Below, piece after piece: positions 1 through 7,492 of a stretch of DNA of 16,602 bases. The DNA comes from an uncultured Clostridia bacterium. Its GTDB lineage: Bacteria > Bacillota > Clostridia > Oscillospirales > Oscillospiraceae. The stretch spans positions 1-16,602 of the forward strand of contig CANDEH010000050.1 of assembly GCA_947383645.1 (NCBI GenBank), read 5' to 3'. The notes under the pieces were generated by a model. It was not told the DNA's origin, searched no databases, and worked only from the letters and a program-made list of their open reading frames with translations. The translations under genes were made by a program, and so were the position numbers. Positions within the stretch are counted from its first letter, which is position 1. Each line of letters begins with the position of its first letter.

Positions 1-52
1 GTACTTTTCCCGCGTGGGAAAAGTACCTCGCCCCGGGGGGCGAAACTCCCCG
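1..52. repeat. Left copy of 52-base terminal inverted repeat
   Basis: Bases 1-52 are the exact reverse complement of 16548-16599 at the other end of the window. The unit holds two hairpins side by side: an 11-bp stem (gtacttttccc pairing with gggaaaagtac, 1-26) and a 7-bp stem (tcgcccc with ggggcga, about 28-43). The match stops at base 53. I see no transposase or tRNA beside it. The likeliest reading is a dispersed intergenic palindrome at which a short-read contig ended, not the end of a mobile element. Confidence 0.85.
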
Positions 53-67
53 TCCCCCCCGCCGCGG

Positions 68-101
68 GACGCGGCGGATTCCCCCGCGCTGACGCGGCGC
101 G
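68..101. repeat. GC-rich hairpin repeat, copy 1
   Basis: This segment resembles 9484-9516: both have a gacgSggcgg start, a short att/ttatccc spacer and a gcgcygaygcggcgc end, roughly three quarters identical by eye. It can fold (ccgccgc/gcggcgg just upstream, ccgcg/cgcgg inside). Both copies lie shortly before a sigma-A-like promoter, before zapA here and before the exonuclease gene at 9557. It is probably a degenerate dispersed intergenic repeat; a role in transcription is not shown. Confidence 0.4.
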
Positions 102-137
102 AAAAAAGGTAGGCCAACGCACACCCCGGGGCGCAAA

Positions 138-157
138 AAATCCCCGCAGGGGGATTT
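138..157 (-). terminator. Hairpin with U-run on the minus strand
   Basis: An 8-bp perfect stem (aaatcccc, 138-145, with ggggattt, 150-157) encloses a 4-base loop. Read on the minus strand it is followed by a run of six T (the A run at 135-140), the form of an intrinsic terminator for transcription going left. No gene on the minus strand is visible to its right, so it may instead act as a boundary upstream of the zapA promoter. Confidence 0.4.
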
Positions 158-162
158 CTCCC

Positions 163-191
163 TTTACATCCTGTCCTCTTTTGGCTATACT
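163..191 (+). promoter_or_regulatory. Sigma-A promoter of the zapA operon
   Basis: TTTACA (163-168), a 17-base spacer and TATACT (186-191) each match the consensus hexamers at five of six positions. A second A/T-rich block (tataaa) follows at once. Initiation would fall near 198, leaving a leader of about 40 bases with the AGGAGG ribosome site at 226-231. It probably drives zapA, the U32 gene and the PBP2 gene. Confidence 0.75.
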
Positions 192-239
192 ATAAAATGA
201 ATTGATGTAACCATTTCACTTCGACAGGAGGACCAACCG

Positions 240-566
240 ATGGCTAACAGCATCACCGTCAATATCTGCGGGGAAGAATACACCTTCACCGCGGAGGAAT
301 CCCCCTCCTACATGCAGAAGGTCGCCGCCCTGGTGGATGAAAAAATGTCCGCTATCCTCCAGGCCAGCAAGGTCAACCACGCCGACGCCGCTGTGCTGAC
401 GGCGGTCAACATCGCCGATGAGTACTTAAAGGCCCTCGCCGGCAGCGAGAATCTCCGCAGCCAGATCAAGGACTATCTGGATGAGGCCAACCGGGCCAAG
501 GCCGAGGTCTCCGAGCTCAAGCGGGACGTCTTTAAGCTCAAGCGCCAGCTGGAAGAGAAGGCATGA
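240..566 (+). CDS. zapA: Cell division protein ZapA
   Basis: ZapA binds FtsZ in the cytoplasm and cross-links its filaments, which stabilises the division ring. The 108-residue product has the two parts of the family: an N-terminal globular head (about 1-45, with TVNICGEEYTF at 6-16 and the conserved SPSYMQKVAALVDEKM stretch at 21-36) and a C-terminal helix with coiled-coil character (about 50-107, rich in charged heptads such as ELKRDVFKLKRQLEEK). Length is normal for Gram-positive members. The ATG at 240 is set by AGGAGG eight bases upstream. The stop overlaps the start of the next gene (ATGA), so the two are translationally coupled. Pairing of zapA with a U32 gene is common in Clostridia. 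Identification is confident. Confidence 0.93.
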   Translation: MANSITVNICGEEYTFTAEESPSYMQKVAALVDEKMSAILQASKVNHADAAVLTAVNIADEYLKALAGSENLRSQIKDYLDEANRAKAEVSELKRDVFKLKRQLEEKA

Positions 567-2677
567 TGGAGCTGCTCTCCCCCGCCGGCCACTATGAGGC
601 CGCCGTGGCCGCCGTGCAGTGCGGCGCCGACGCCGTATATATGGGCTTCGGCGATTTCAACGCCCGCAGGGGCGCCAAAAATTTCTCCCCCGAGGATTTT
701 CACCGGGCCCTGGACTACTGCCATCTGCGGGGGGTGCGGGTCTACCTCACGATGAACACCCTCCTCTCCGACCGGGAGCTGCCCCGGGCGCTGGAGAATC
801 TGCGGCTGGCCTGCCGGTGGGGCGTGGACGCGGTGATTGTGCAGGACTGGGGGCTGCTCGCCCTCTGCCGCCGCTCGCTGCCCGACCTGCCCCTCCACGG
901 CAGTACGCAGATGACCATCCACAGCCGCGGCGGCGTCGCCGAGGCCGCCCGCCTGGGTATCCGCTGCGCGGTCCTGGGTCGGGAGCTGAGCAGGGACGAC
1001 ATCGCCTGCCTCTGTCAGGACAGCGATATCGCCATCGAGGTGTTTGGCCACGGGGCGCTGTGCATGTGCTGGTCGGGGCAGTGCGCCATGAGCGCCCTGA
1101 TCGGGCAGCGCAGCGGCAACCGGGGGCTCTGCGCCCAGCCCTGCCGCCTGCCCTATCGCCTGGACGGCGGGGAAACCGGCTACCCCCTGAGCCTGAAGGA
1201 CGTCGCCCTCTGCGACTGCCTGTCGGATCTCCAGGAGATGGGCGTGGCCAGTCTGAAGCTGGAGGGGCGGATGAAGCGGCCGGAGTATGTGGCTGTGGTC
1301 ACGGGGATCTATGCCCGGCTCCTGCGGGAGCGGCGAAAGCCCACCGCCGCGGAGCGGCGGCAGCTGGCCGCGGCCTTCTCCCGGGGCGGGTTTACCCAGG
1401 GGTACTACCAGGGAAAAATCGGCCCGGAGATGTTCGGCACCCGGGGGGAAGCCCGGGAGGCGGAGGACCTCTTTGCCGCCGCCAAAGCCGTCTATGAGCG
1501 GGAGAACCTGCGCCTGATACCGGTATCCCTGGCCTGCGAAATCCGGGCGGGACAGGAGGTGCGGCTCACCGCCGCCGACGGCGACGGGCACGCCGTCACC
1601 GTCACCGGCCCGGCGCCGGAGGCGGCCCGGAACCGGAGCGTCACCGCGGAGGAGGTCTCCGCCCGGCTCAGCAAGACCGGGGGCACCGCCTTCGTCTGTG
1701 AATCGGCCGCCGCAGAGGTAGAGGAGGGGCTGGCCCTCAGCGCCAGCGCCCTCAACGGCCTCCGCCGGGAGGCGCTGGATGGTCTGGCCAGCCTCCGCAT
1801 GGCCCCGCCGGATCGCCGGGAGCTCCCTGTGCCGGATCTGCCGGCGGACAGCTGCTCCGCAAAAGAGATGCGGTTTACGGTCTCTCTGTCCCAGTGGACA
1901 CAGCTCACCGCGGACCTGCTGGACCTCTCCCCCGCCGTCGTCTACCTGCCCCTGGAGCGAATGGGGGACTTTGACCGGCTGCCCTCGGACCGGGAGCGGT
2001 ATCCCGACACCGAGTTCTGCGCCGCCCTCCCCCGGATCTGCAAGGACAGCGAGGAGCGGGACCTGCTGCGGCTCCTGGAGACGGCCAGGGAGAAGGGGTG
2101 CACCGCCCTCTCCGTGCAGAACATCGGGCAGGTGCGCCTGGGGGAGCGGATGGGGCTGAAGGCCCGGGGGGACTTCGCTCTGAACATCTTCAACAGCTGC
2201 GCCTTGGATCAGTGCCGGGAGTGGGGGCTCGCAAGCGCCTGCCTCTCCTTTGAGCTCCGGCGGGAGCAGATACGGGATATCCGCAAGTGCCTCCCCTGCG
2301 AGGCCATTGTCTACGGCCGCCTGCCCCTGATGGTGACGGAGCACTGCCTCGTCAGCAACGCGGGCAGGGGCTGCGGCGGGCCCCGGCAGGGCTCGCCTGT
2401 GCCCTGCGCCGGCTGCCACACCCTGACAGACCGGCGGGGGGAGAACTTCCCCGTGCTGCCGGTGTTCGGCTGCCGCAGCGAGATTCAAAACGCCAAAACG
2501 CTGTACCTGGCCGACAGGCCGGATTTCCGGGACCTGGGCCTCGCCTATGGCCGGCTCCGCTTTACCACCGAGGGGCCGGAGACCTGCGCCGCCATTTTGC
2601 GGCAGCACCTGGGCCTGACGGCGGGGGAAGCCCCGTCGGATCTGACCCGGGGCCTATTCTATCGAGGAGTTGACTGA
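563..2677 (+). CDS. U32 family protein with DUF3656 domain (RlhA-like)
   Basis: The 704-residue product is a long member of the peptidase U32 family. Despite the name, characterised bacterial members of this family (E. coli RlhA, TrhP, UbiU/UbiV) carry out hydroxylation reactions and several carry an iron-sulfur cluster. By length and two-part layout this one is closest to RlhA, which modifies 23S rRNA. The N-terminal half is a TIM-barrel-like U32 domain starting MELLSPAGHYEAAVAAV. It contains a full match to the U32 signature, E-V-F-x-x-G-A-L-C-x4-G-x-C-x-M-S, with C167 and C174, followed by C190 and C194. The C-terminal half fits DUF3656, with a second cysteine group at C595, C604, C615 and C618. 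Its ATG overlaps the zapA stop; an ATG one codon later is equally possible. Family is confident; the exact substrate is inferred. Confidence 0.88.
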   Translation: MMELLSPAGHYEAAVAAVQCGADAVYMGFGDFNARRGAKNFSPEDFHRALDYCHLRGVRVYLTMNTLLSDRELPRALENLRLACRWGVDAVIVQDWGLLALCRRSLPDLPLHGSTQMTIHSRGGVAEAARLGIRCAVLGRELSRDDIACLCQDSDIAIEVFGHGALCMCWSGQCAMSALIGQRSGNRGLCAQPCRLPYRLDGGETGYPLSLKDVALCDCLSDLQEMGVASLKLEGRMKRPEYVAVVTGIYARLLRERRKPTAAERRQLAAAFSRGGFTQGYYQGKIGPEMFGTRGEAREAEDLFAAAKAVYERENLRLIPVSLACEIRAGQEVRLTAADGDGHAVTVTGPAPEAARNRSVTAEEVSARLSKTGGTAFVCESAAAEVEEGLALSASALNGLRREALDGLASLRMAPPDRRELPVPDLPADSCSAKEMRFTVSLSQWTQLTADLLDLSPAVVYLPLERMGDFDRLPSDRERYPDTEFCAALPRICKDSEERDLLRLLETAREKGCTALSVQNIGQVRLGERMGLKARGDFALNIFNSCALDQCREWGLASACLSFELRREQIRDIRKCLPCEAIVYGRLPLMVTEHCLVSNAGRGCGGPRQGSPVPCAGCHTLTDRRGENFPVLPVFGCRSEIQNAKTLYLADRPDFRDLGLAYGRLRFTTEGPETCAAILRQHLGLTAGEAPSDLTRGLFYRGVD

Positions 2678-4852
2678 ATGATTCGACGCAAGCGCCCGGT
2701 CTCCGACCAGGACCAGGGCTATCTGGAGGTGACAAAGGAGTACGTCATCCGCCTGTGGTCGCTCTTCTCCCTGCTGATCGCCGCCCTGCTGGTCTATGCC
2801 GGCGTGCTCTACAGCGCCCAGGCGGTTCACGGGGCGGAGTACTATGAGCTGTCCACCCGGCGCATCCCCCTCTCGGAGACCGCGGAGGCCAGCCGGGGGG
2901 TGCTCACCGACCGCAACGGCAAGGTGCTGGTGTCCAACCGGGAGGTGTTCAATATCTCCTTCGACAGCGCCAAGCTGCCGGCGGGGGCGGACCAGAACCA
3001 GGCCATCCTCCGCCTCATCCACCTCTGCGAGGAGTACGGCGTGGAGTGGGTGGACACCCTGCCCATCACCGCGGACCTCCCCTACGCCTACACCCTCCTG
3101 GACGCCGACGCCACCACCCGCAGCCGCTTCGCCGACTTCCTAGTGAGCTGCGAGTGGTCGGACAAGGAGACCATGGAGGACTATATCAACCCCGTCCTGA
3201 AGGACGAGGCGCTGAAGGATCTGGGGCTCAGCGACCCCCGGCCCAGCGCCTACACGCTGCTGCGCCTCCTCCGGGACTACTTCGAGATCGACCCCGCCCT
3301 CTCCATGGCCGAGGCCCGGAAGGTCATCGGCGTCCGGTACGAGCTGGCGGTGCGGACTATTGTGAACACCTCCGCCTACGTCTTTGCCTCCGATGTGGAT
3401 GTGGATCTGATCTCCATCCTCTACGACGGCAACTACCAGGGGGCGGTGGTGTCCGCCAGCGCCGTGCGGCAGTACGACACCGACCACGCCGCCCATGTGC
3501 TGGGCCACATCGGCGCTCTGGGACCCGGCCAGTACGAGGAGCTGCGGGACCAGGGCTACCGCTACGACGACGTCATCGGCATCGACGGGGCGGAGCAGGC
3601 CTTTGAGTCCTACCTCCGGGGGCAGAACGGGGTGCGTCTGATTACCACCGACAGCGCCGGCAAGATCACCAGCGAGCTCTACTCCAAGGAGCCCCAGCCG
3701 GGGCACACCGTGGCGCTGACCCTGGACATCGAGTTTCAGGCGGCGGTAGAGGAGATCCTGGGCCGGACGGTGGAGACCATGAACGCCGAGGACAAGAATC
3801 CGGAGAACGCCCTGGTCCGGGGCGGGGCCGCCGCCGTGGTGGAGGTGGGCACCGGGGAGATCCTGGCCCTGGCCTCCTATCCCACCTACTCCCTGGCCAC
3901 CTACAGCTCCGACGCCGCGGCGCTGAATCAGGACACCCGCGCCCCCATGTTCAACCGGGCCATCCGGGGGACCTACGCCCCGGGCTCCACCTTCAAGATG
4001 GTCACCGCCGCCGCCGCCCTGGAGAACGGCATCATCTCCCCCACCACCCGGATCCAGACCCGGGGCGTCTACACCTACTACGCCCCCAGCTACACCCCCA
4101 AGTGCTGGATCTACAACCAGTACGGCGGCACCCATGGCAGCATCAACGTCTCCCAGGCCCTGCTCCACAGCTGCAACTACTTCTTCTACGACGTGGGAAG
4201 GCAGGTGGGCATCGACACTTTAGTGGAGTACGCCCACCACTTCGGCCTGGGCCTCCCCACAGGCATCGAGCTCTCCGGGGAGAAGTCCGGCGTCATGGAC
4301 GGCCCGGAGTACCGCTCCAGCGTGGGCCGGCTCTACCTGGGCGGCGACACCCTCCAGGTCTCCATCGGCCAGGGGGACAGCCTCTTCACCCCCCTCCAGC
4401 TGGCCAACTACGTGGCCACCTTAGTGGGCGGCGGCGACCGCTACGCGGCCCACCTGCTCAAAAGCGTCAAATCCTACGACAACGCCTCCCTGCTCCACCT
4501 CCCCGACGACGAGCCTGTAGACCACGTCTCCCTGAGCCCCTCCACCCTGGAGGCCATCAAGTCCGGCATGGGCGAGCTGGTCCGCACGGGCAGCGTCTCC
4601 GGCGCCTTCCAGCAGTGCGTGGTCTCCGCCGGGGCCAAGACCGGCTCCGCCCAGGTGGGTCTGGAGCTGGCCAACGGCGTCTTCGTCTGCTTCGCCCCCT
4701 TCGACGAGCCGGAGATCGCCGTGGCCGTGGTGGTGGAGAAGGGCGGCAGCGGCGGCGCCCTGGCCCCCACGGCGGTGGAGATCGTCAACGCCTACTTCAC
4801 CGGCAGCGAGGCCAACCGCTCGATTTTGTCGGAGGGAACGCTGCTGCCGTAA
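2678..4852 (+). CDS. mrdA: Penicillin-binding protein 2 (elongation transpeptidase)
   Basis: A class B penicillin-binding protein that cross-links peptidoglycan outside the membrane, in cell elongation with RodA and the MreCD proteins. The 724-residue chain has a short cytoplasmic tail, one membrane anchor (about 24-45), a pedestal/dimerisation region and a C-terminal transpeptidase domain. All three catalytic motifs are intact: S437-T-F-K440, S498-C-N500 and K654-T-G. There is no PASTA domain, which favours PBP2 over SpoVD or the septal PBP. The ATG directly follows the U32 stop codon (zero spacing), with GAGGAG eight bases ahead, so it is part of the zapA operon. In many Clostridia this gene lies after mreD; here it lies before maf and is separated by a MITE-like element. 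A sporulation-specific PBP is a less likely alternative. Confidence 0.9.
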   Translation: MIRRKRPVSDQDQGYLEVTKEYVIRLWSLFSLLIAALLVYAGVLYSAQAVHGAEYYELSTRRIPLSETAEASRGVLTDRNGKVLVSNREVFNISFDSAKLPAGADQNQAILRLIHLCEEYGVEWVDTLPITADLPYAYTLLDADATTRSRFADFLVSCEWSDKETMEDYINPVLKDEALKDLGLSDPRPSAYTLLRLLRDYFEIDPALSMAEARKVIGVRYELAVRTIVNTSAYVFASDVDVDLISILYDGNYQGAVVSASAVRQYDTDHAAHVLGHIGALGPGQYEELRDQGYRYDDVIGIDGAEQAFESYLRGQNGVRLITTDSAGKITSELYSKEPQPGHTVALTLDIEFQAAVEEILGRTVETMNAEDKNPENALVRGGAAAVVEVGTGEILALASYPTYSLATYSSDAAALNQDTRAPMFNRAIRGTYAPGSTFKMVTAAAALENGIISPTTRIQTRGVYTYYAPSYTPKCWIYNQYGGTHGSINVSQALLHSCNYFFYDVGRQVGIDTLVEYAHHFGLGLPTGIELSGEKSGVMDGPEYRSSVGRLYLGGDTLQVSIGQGDSLFTPLQLANYVATLVGGGDRYAAHLLKSVKSYDNASLLHLPDDEPVDHVSLSPSTLEAIKSGMGELVRTGSVSGAFQQCVVSAGAKTGSAQVGLELANGVFVCFAPFDEPEIAVAVVVEKGGSGGALAPTAVEIVNAYFTGSEANRSILSEGTLLP

Positions 4853-4859
4853 TTCTATC

Positions 4860-4973
4860 AATTAGGAATGAGGAATGAGGAATTGTTGTATTCGCCTGCG
4901 GCGAATGAATTTCAAAACGTCCGGCGTTAGCCGGACACCTCCATTCCTAATTCCTAACTCCTAATTCCTAATT
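4860..4973. mobile_element. MITE-like palindromic element, copy A (114 bp)
   Basis: The element has long imperfect terminal inverted repeats made of iterated aattaggaatgagg-type units (left 4860-4884, right about 4943-4973, tandem attcctaa units). Inside are two strong hairpins: attcgcc/ggcgaat (4890-4906) and gtccggc/gccggac (4919-4936). It has no coding capacity. The same ends and the same two hairpins recur at 7270-7470, so it is a repeat family. It fills the gap between the PBP2 stop and maf, and its right end is only 22 bases from the maf start. Movement by a transposase supplied elsewhere is inferred; no clear target duplication is visible. Confidence 0.75.
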
Positions 4974-4995
4974 CAAAAAAACGAGGTTTTTCGCA

Positions 4996-5589
4996 ATGCC
5001 AAACATCATTCTCGCCTCCCAGTCTCCGCGGCGGCAGGAGCTGCTGCGCAGGATCGGCGTGGAGGAGTTTTCTGTCCTTGTGCCACATGCGGAGGAGTCC
5101 TGCGCCCCCGGCCTCTCGCCGGAGGAGACCGTGGCCGCCATCAGCCGCGCCAAGGCGCAGGCCGCTGCCGCCCTCTGCGGGGCGGACGATATTCTGATCG
5201 CCGCCGACACCATGGTCTTTCTGGACGGGCAGCGGCTGGGAAAGCCCTCGGATGAAGCCGACGCCTTCCGGATGCTCTCCGCCCTCTCCGGGCGGGAGCA
5301 CGCGGTTTGTACCGGCCTTACCGTGCGCCGGGGGGAGCGGACAGTCAGCGCCGCGGAGCGCACGGCGGTGCGCTTCCGCCCGCTGACCGAGGCGGAAATC
5401 CGCGCCTATATCGCCACCGGAGAGCCCACGGACAAGGCCGGAGCCTACGGGATTCAGGACCGGGGCGCTCTGCTGGTGGAGGGAATCGACGGGGACTTCT
5501 TTAATGTGATGGGTCTGCCCGTGCTGCGCCTGGCGCGGATACTGCGGACCTTCGGCGTGGACCTTTTGGGGGGAGGAGGGACGGTATGA
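4996..5589 (+). CDS. maf: Maf-like nucleoside triphosphate pyrophosphatase
   Basis: Maf proteins hydrolyse nucleoside triphosphates (the YhdE-type prefer dTTP and UTP) to the monophosphate and pyrophosphate, a house-cleaning role in the cytoplasm; overproduction of B. subtilis Maf blocks septation. The 197-residue product has the normal family length. Visible motifs are the N-terminal ASQSPRRQELL (7-17), the AADT motif with the likely catalytic D71, the GKP turn at 82-84 and DKAGAYGIQ (146-154) followed by GIDGDFFNVMGLPV. The ATG at 4996 has GAGG nine bases ahead. The stop overlaps the mreC start (ATGA), so maf and mreC are coupled. Association with mre genes is typical, but here mreB, which usually stands between them, is missing. 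Confidence 0.93.
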   Translation: MPNIILASQSPRRQELLRRIGVEEFSVLVPHAEESCAPGLSPEETVAAISRAKAQAAAALCGADDILIAADTMVFLDGQRLGKPSDEADAFRMLSALSGREHAVCTGLTVRRGERTVSAAERTAVRFRPLTEAEIRAYIATGEPTDKAGAYGIQDRGALLVEGIDGDFFNVMGLPVLRLARILRTFGVDLLGGGGTV

Positions 5590-6425
5590 AGCGGCTCTTT
5601 ACCAAGTACGGCCTCATTGCCCTGGCCGCCTCCACCACGGTGGCGGTGCTGCTGTGCCTGATTACCTTCTTCTCCAACAATACCCCTCTGCTGACCAGTC
5701 TGGCCGGCACCCTCTCCGCCCCCTTCCGCTCTCTGAGCACCAGTATCTCCGACTGGATCGAGAGCAAGCAGCGCTACCGGGACACCTTCGACGCGCTGAA
5801 GGAGGAGAACGAACAGCTGAAGCTCCAGATCGCCCAGATGGAGGAGGCGCTGCGGCAGGCGGAGCTGGACAGCGAGGAGAATGAGACCCTCCGGCGGCTG
5901 CTGGACCTGCGCCAGCAGCGGCGGGACTACGAGTGGGAGTCCGCCCGGATCATCCAGCGGGATGTGTCCAACTGGTCCTCCACACTGACGCTGAACGCGG
6001 GGACCGACTGCGGCGTGGAGACGGGAGACTGCGTGATTACTGAAGCCGGGTTTCTGGTGGGCGTAATCACCAAGACCGGGCCCGGCTGGTCCGCCTGCGC
6101 CACAGTGGTGGACACGGATACCTCCATCGGCGCCAAGATCTTCCGCACCGGCGAGGTGGCGGTGGCCCAGGGCGATTTCTCCCTGATGGAGCGGGAGGCC
6201 CTGAAGCTGAACTACCTCACCTCCGACGCGGCCCCCCAGGTGGGGGATCTGGTGGTCACCTCCGGGCTGGGGGGCTACTACCCCTCCGGTCTCCCCATCG
6301 GCTACGTGGAGGAGGTCAAGACCGACGACAGCGGTCTGGCCCAATACGCCATCCTCCGTCCCGCCGCAGATCTGGGCGCGCTGAAACAGCTGTTTATTAT
6401 CAAAGACTTTGCCGTGACGGATTGA
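5586..6425 (+). CDS. mreC: Rod shape-determining protein MreC
   Basis: MreC is a membrane-anchored scaffold outside the cell membrane that activates PBP2 and links it to the Rod machinery. The 279-residue protein has a short cytoplasmic start, one membrane segment (about 9-30, IALAASTTVAVLLCLITFF), a coiled coil (about 62-108, with EENEQLKLQIAQMEEALRQ) and a C-terminal double beta-barrel region including the glycine-rich VGDLVVTSGLGGYYPSGLPIG stretch near 220-240. This is the complete family layout and size. The start overlaps the maf stop by four bases. The next gene, mreD, is not adjacent: about 305 bases of structured spacer intervene, unusual for this pair. Confidence 0.95.
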   Translation: MKRLFTKYGLIALAASTTVAVLLCLITFFSNNTPLLTSLAGTLSAPFRSLSTSISDWIESKQRYRDTFDALKEENEQLKLQIAQMEEALRQAELDSEENETLRRLLDLRQQRRDYEWESARIIQRDVSNWSSTLTLNAGTDCGVETGDCVITEAGFLVGVITKTGPGWSACATVVDTDTSIGAKIFRTGEVAVAQGDFSLMEREALKLNYLTSDAAPQVGDLVVTSGLGGYYPSGLPIGYVEEVKTDDSGLAQYAILRPAADLGALKQLFIIKDFAVTD

Positions 6426-6730
6426 TAAATCCGCCGCACCCCCGGATTTCCGTCGCAAGAACCGCCATGCGTCCGAGGAAGCGCCTCCGCGCCGTCTCTC
6501 CGCCGCCCGTATTCCCCGCCCAACCGCCGGGCTCCTTCAGAGATCGGCTGCCCGTCCGGCAGCGGTCTGTCCCCGCTGACGGAGCGCGCCAGACCGGCTC
6601 CCCCCTCTTCCGAAACGGATGCGCTCTCCCGCGCTACGTCAGAGACGGCGGCGCAAGCGCCGGCTCTCCCCTCCCCTGTTTTCATCCCCTGTTCCTCTCC
6701 ACTCTTCACTCTCAAAAAGGGGGTCTCCCT
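6426..6730. other. Structured GC-rich spacer between mreC and mreD
   Basis: This stretch has no credible gene. A frame that stays open through it into mreD codes only for proline- and arginine-rich low-complexity sequence and lacks a ribosome site, so I treat it as non-coding. It holds nested inverted repeats: an outer pair, 6481-6499 with 6641-6660 (core gccgtctct/agagacggc perfect over nine bases), and inside it gctgcc/ggcagc (6547-6563) and ggtctg/cagacc (6564-6595). The last part (6661-6713) is a pyrimidine-rich tract. The span looks like one folded element of about 180 bases inserted between coupled genes. A dispersed repeat, a leader structure limiting mreD, or a small RNA are all possible. 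Confidence 0.5.
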
Positions 6731-7243
6731 TTGCCCAAACGCTATCTTGTCATCAAATGGGCTGTCTACGCGCTGGCCACAGCAGGGCTGCTGCTGTTCC
6801 AGCTGCTGGTGGTCCACCACATCCGGCTCTGGGGTCTGACGCCCTATCTGCCGCCGGTTCTTGTGGGGGCGGCGGCCTCCTTTGAGGGGCGCAGCTCCTC
6901 CCCCTTCTTTGCCGCCGCCCTGGGCCTTCTCTGCGACCTCACCACCGCGTCGCCGCCTATGCCCGGCTTTTTCTGCCTGACCTTCACACTCTCGGCGGCG
7001 CTGGCGTCCTTTGTGACGGAGGCCCTCTTCTCCCGCGACCTCCCGGGCTGCCTGGTGGCCTCGGCCATATGCTTGGCTCTGACGGGAATCCTGCGCGTAC
7101 TGGTCCTCTCCGCCGGCGGCCATCCGGCCTTCGCCGCCATGTGCTCCGTAGCCGCCCGCGAGTTTTTAATCTCCCTGCCCCTGCTGCTCGTGGTATACCC
7201 GATATTTCGCTGGGTGCACAAGAGGACTACGTTTGACTACTAA
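6731..7243 (+). CDS. mreD: Rod shape-determining protein MreD
   Basis: MreD is the small multi-spanning membrane partner of MreC in the elongation complex. I place the start at the TTG at 6731, because AAGGGGG lies seven bases upstream and the resulting 170 residues match the family length; the frame is open back to 6422 but that extension is low-complexity and unlike MreD. From this start the protein is strongly hydrophobic with about five membrane segments, beginning near residues 7-27 (IKWAVYALATAGLLLFQLLVV). A charged-aromatic C-terminus (FRWVHKRTTFDY) faces the cytoplasm. The sequence is not highly conserved in this family, so position after mreC is part of the evidence. There is no promoter I can support in the spacer. 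Confidence 0.85.
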   Translation: MPKRYLVIKWAVYALATAGLLLFQLLVVHHIRLWGLTPYLPPVLVGAAASFEGRSSSPFFAAALGLLCDLTTASPPMPGFFCLTFTLSAALASFVTEALFSRDLPGCLVASAICLALTGILRVLVLSAGGHPAFAAMCSVAAREFLISLPLLLVVYPIFRWVHKRTTFDY

Positions 7244-7269
7244 AATCAAGTTAGAAAACCGGAGCTAAG

Positions 7270-7470
7270 AATTAGGAATTAGGAATGAGGAGTTAGGAAT
7301 TGTTGTATTCGCCTGCGGCGAATGGAATTCAAACATCTCTATTTCTTGAATTTGTTGCTGCTTTGTCCTTCAAATTATTTTGAATGCTCTCATTTTCCCA
7401 CAGGCAAATGAAATCGTCCGGCGCAAGCCGGACACATTCACTCCTAATTCCTAACTCCTAATTCCTAATT
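7270..7470. mobile_element. MITE-like palindromic element, copy B (201 bp)
   Basis: It has the same ends as the element at 4860-4973 (left arm 7270-7301 of aattaggaat/gagg units, right arm about 7436-7470) and the same two hairpins, attcgcc/ggcgaat (7307-7323) and gtccggc/gccggac (7416-7433). Between the hairpins it carries about 90 bases of AT-rich DNA, where copy A has only a dozen. This insert includes a small inverted repeat (ttcaaa/ttttgaa) and a weak promoter-like pair, TTGTTG (7352) and TATTTT (7376) at 18 bases. The right end abuts the ribosome site of the GH13 gene, so the element may supply its promoter; that part is inference. Confidence 0.75.
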
Positions 7471-7492
7471 GCCCAAAAAAGGAGGTTCCCCC

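Noticed and set aside
473..2608. Long minus-strand open frame of about 711 codons opposite the U32 gene
   Set aside because: It is the mirror of a well-supported gene in GC-rich DNA, with low-complexity Gly/Pro/Ala/Arg composition and no recognisable domain. The same applies to the other long antisense frames (3140-4168, 5454-6458, 7622-9391, 11431-12747, 15786-16586).
6422..6730. N-terminal extension of MreD by 103 codons
   Set aside because: No ribosome site at the TTG at 6422, Pro/Arg-rich sequence unlike any MreD, while AAGGGGG before the TTG at 6731 gives a normal-length protein.
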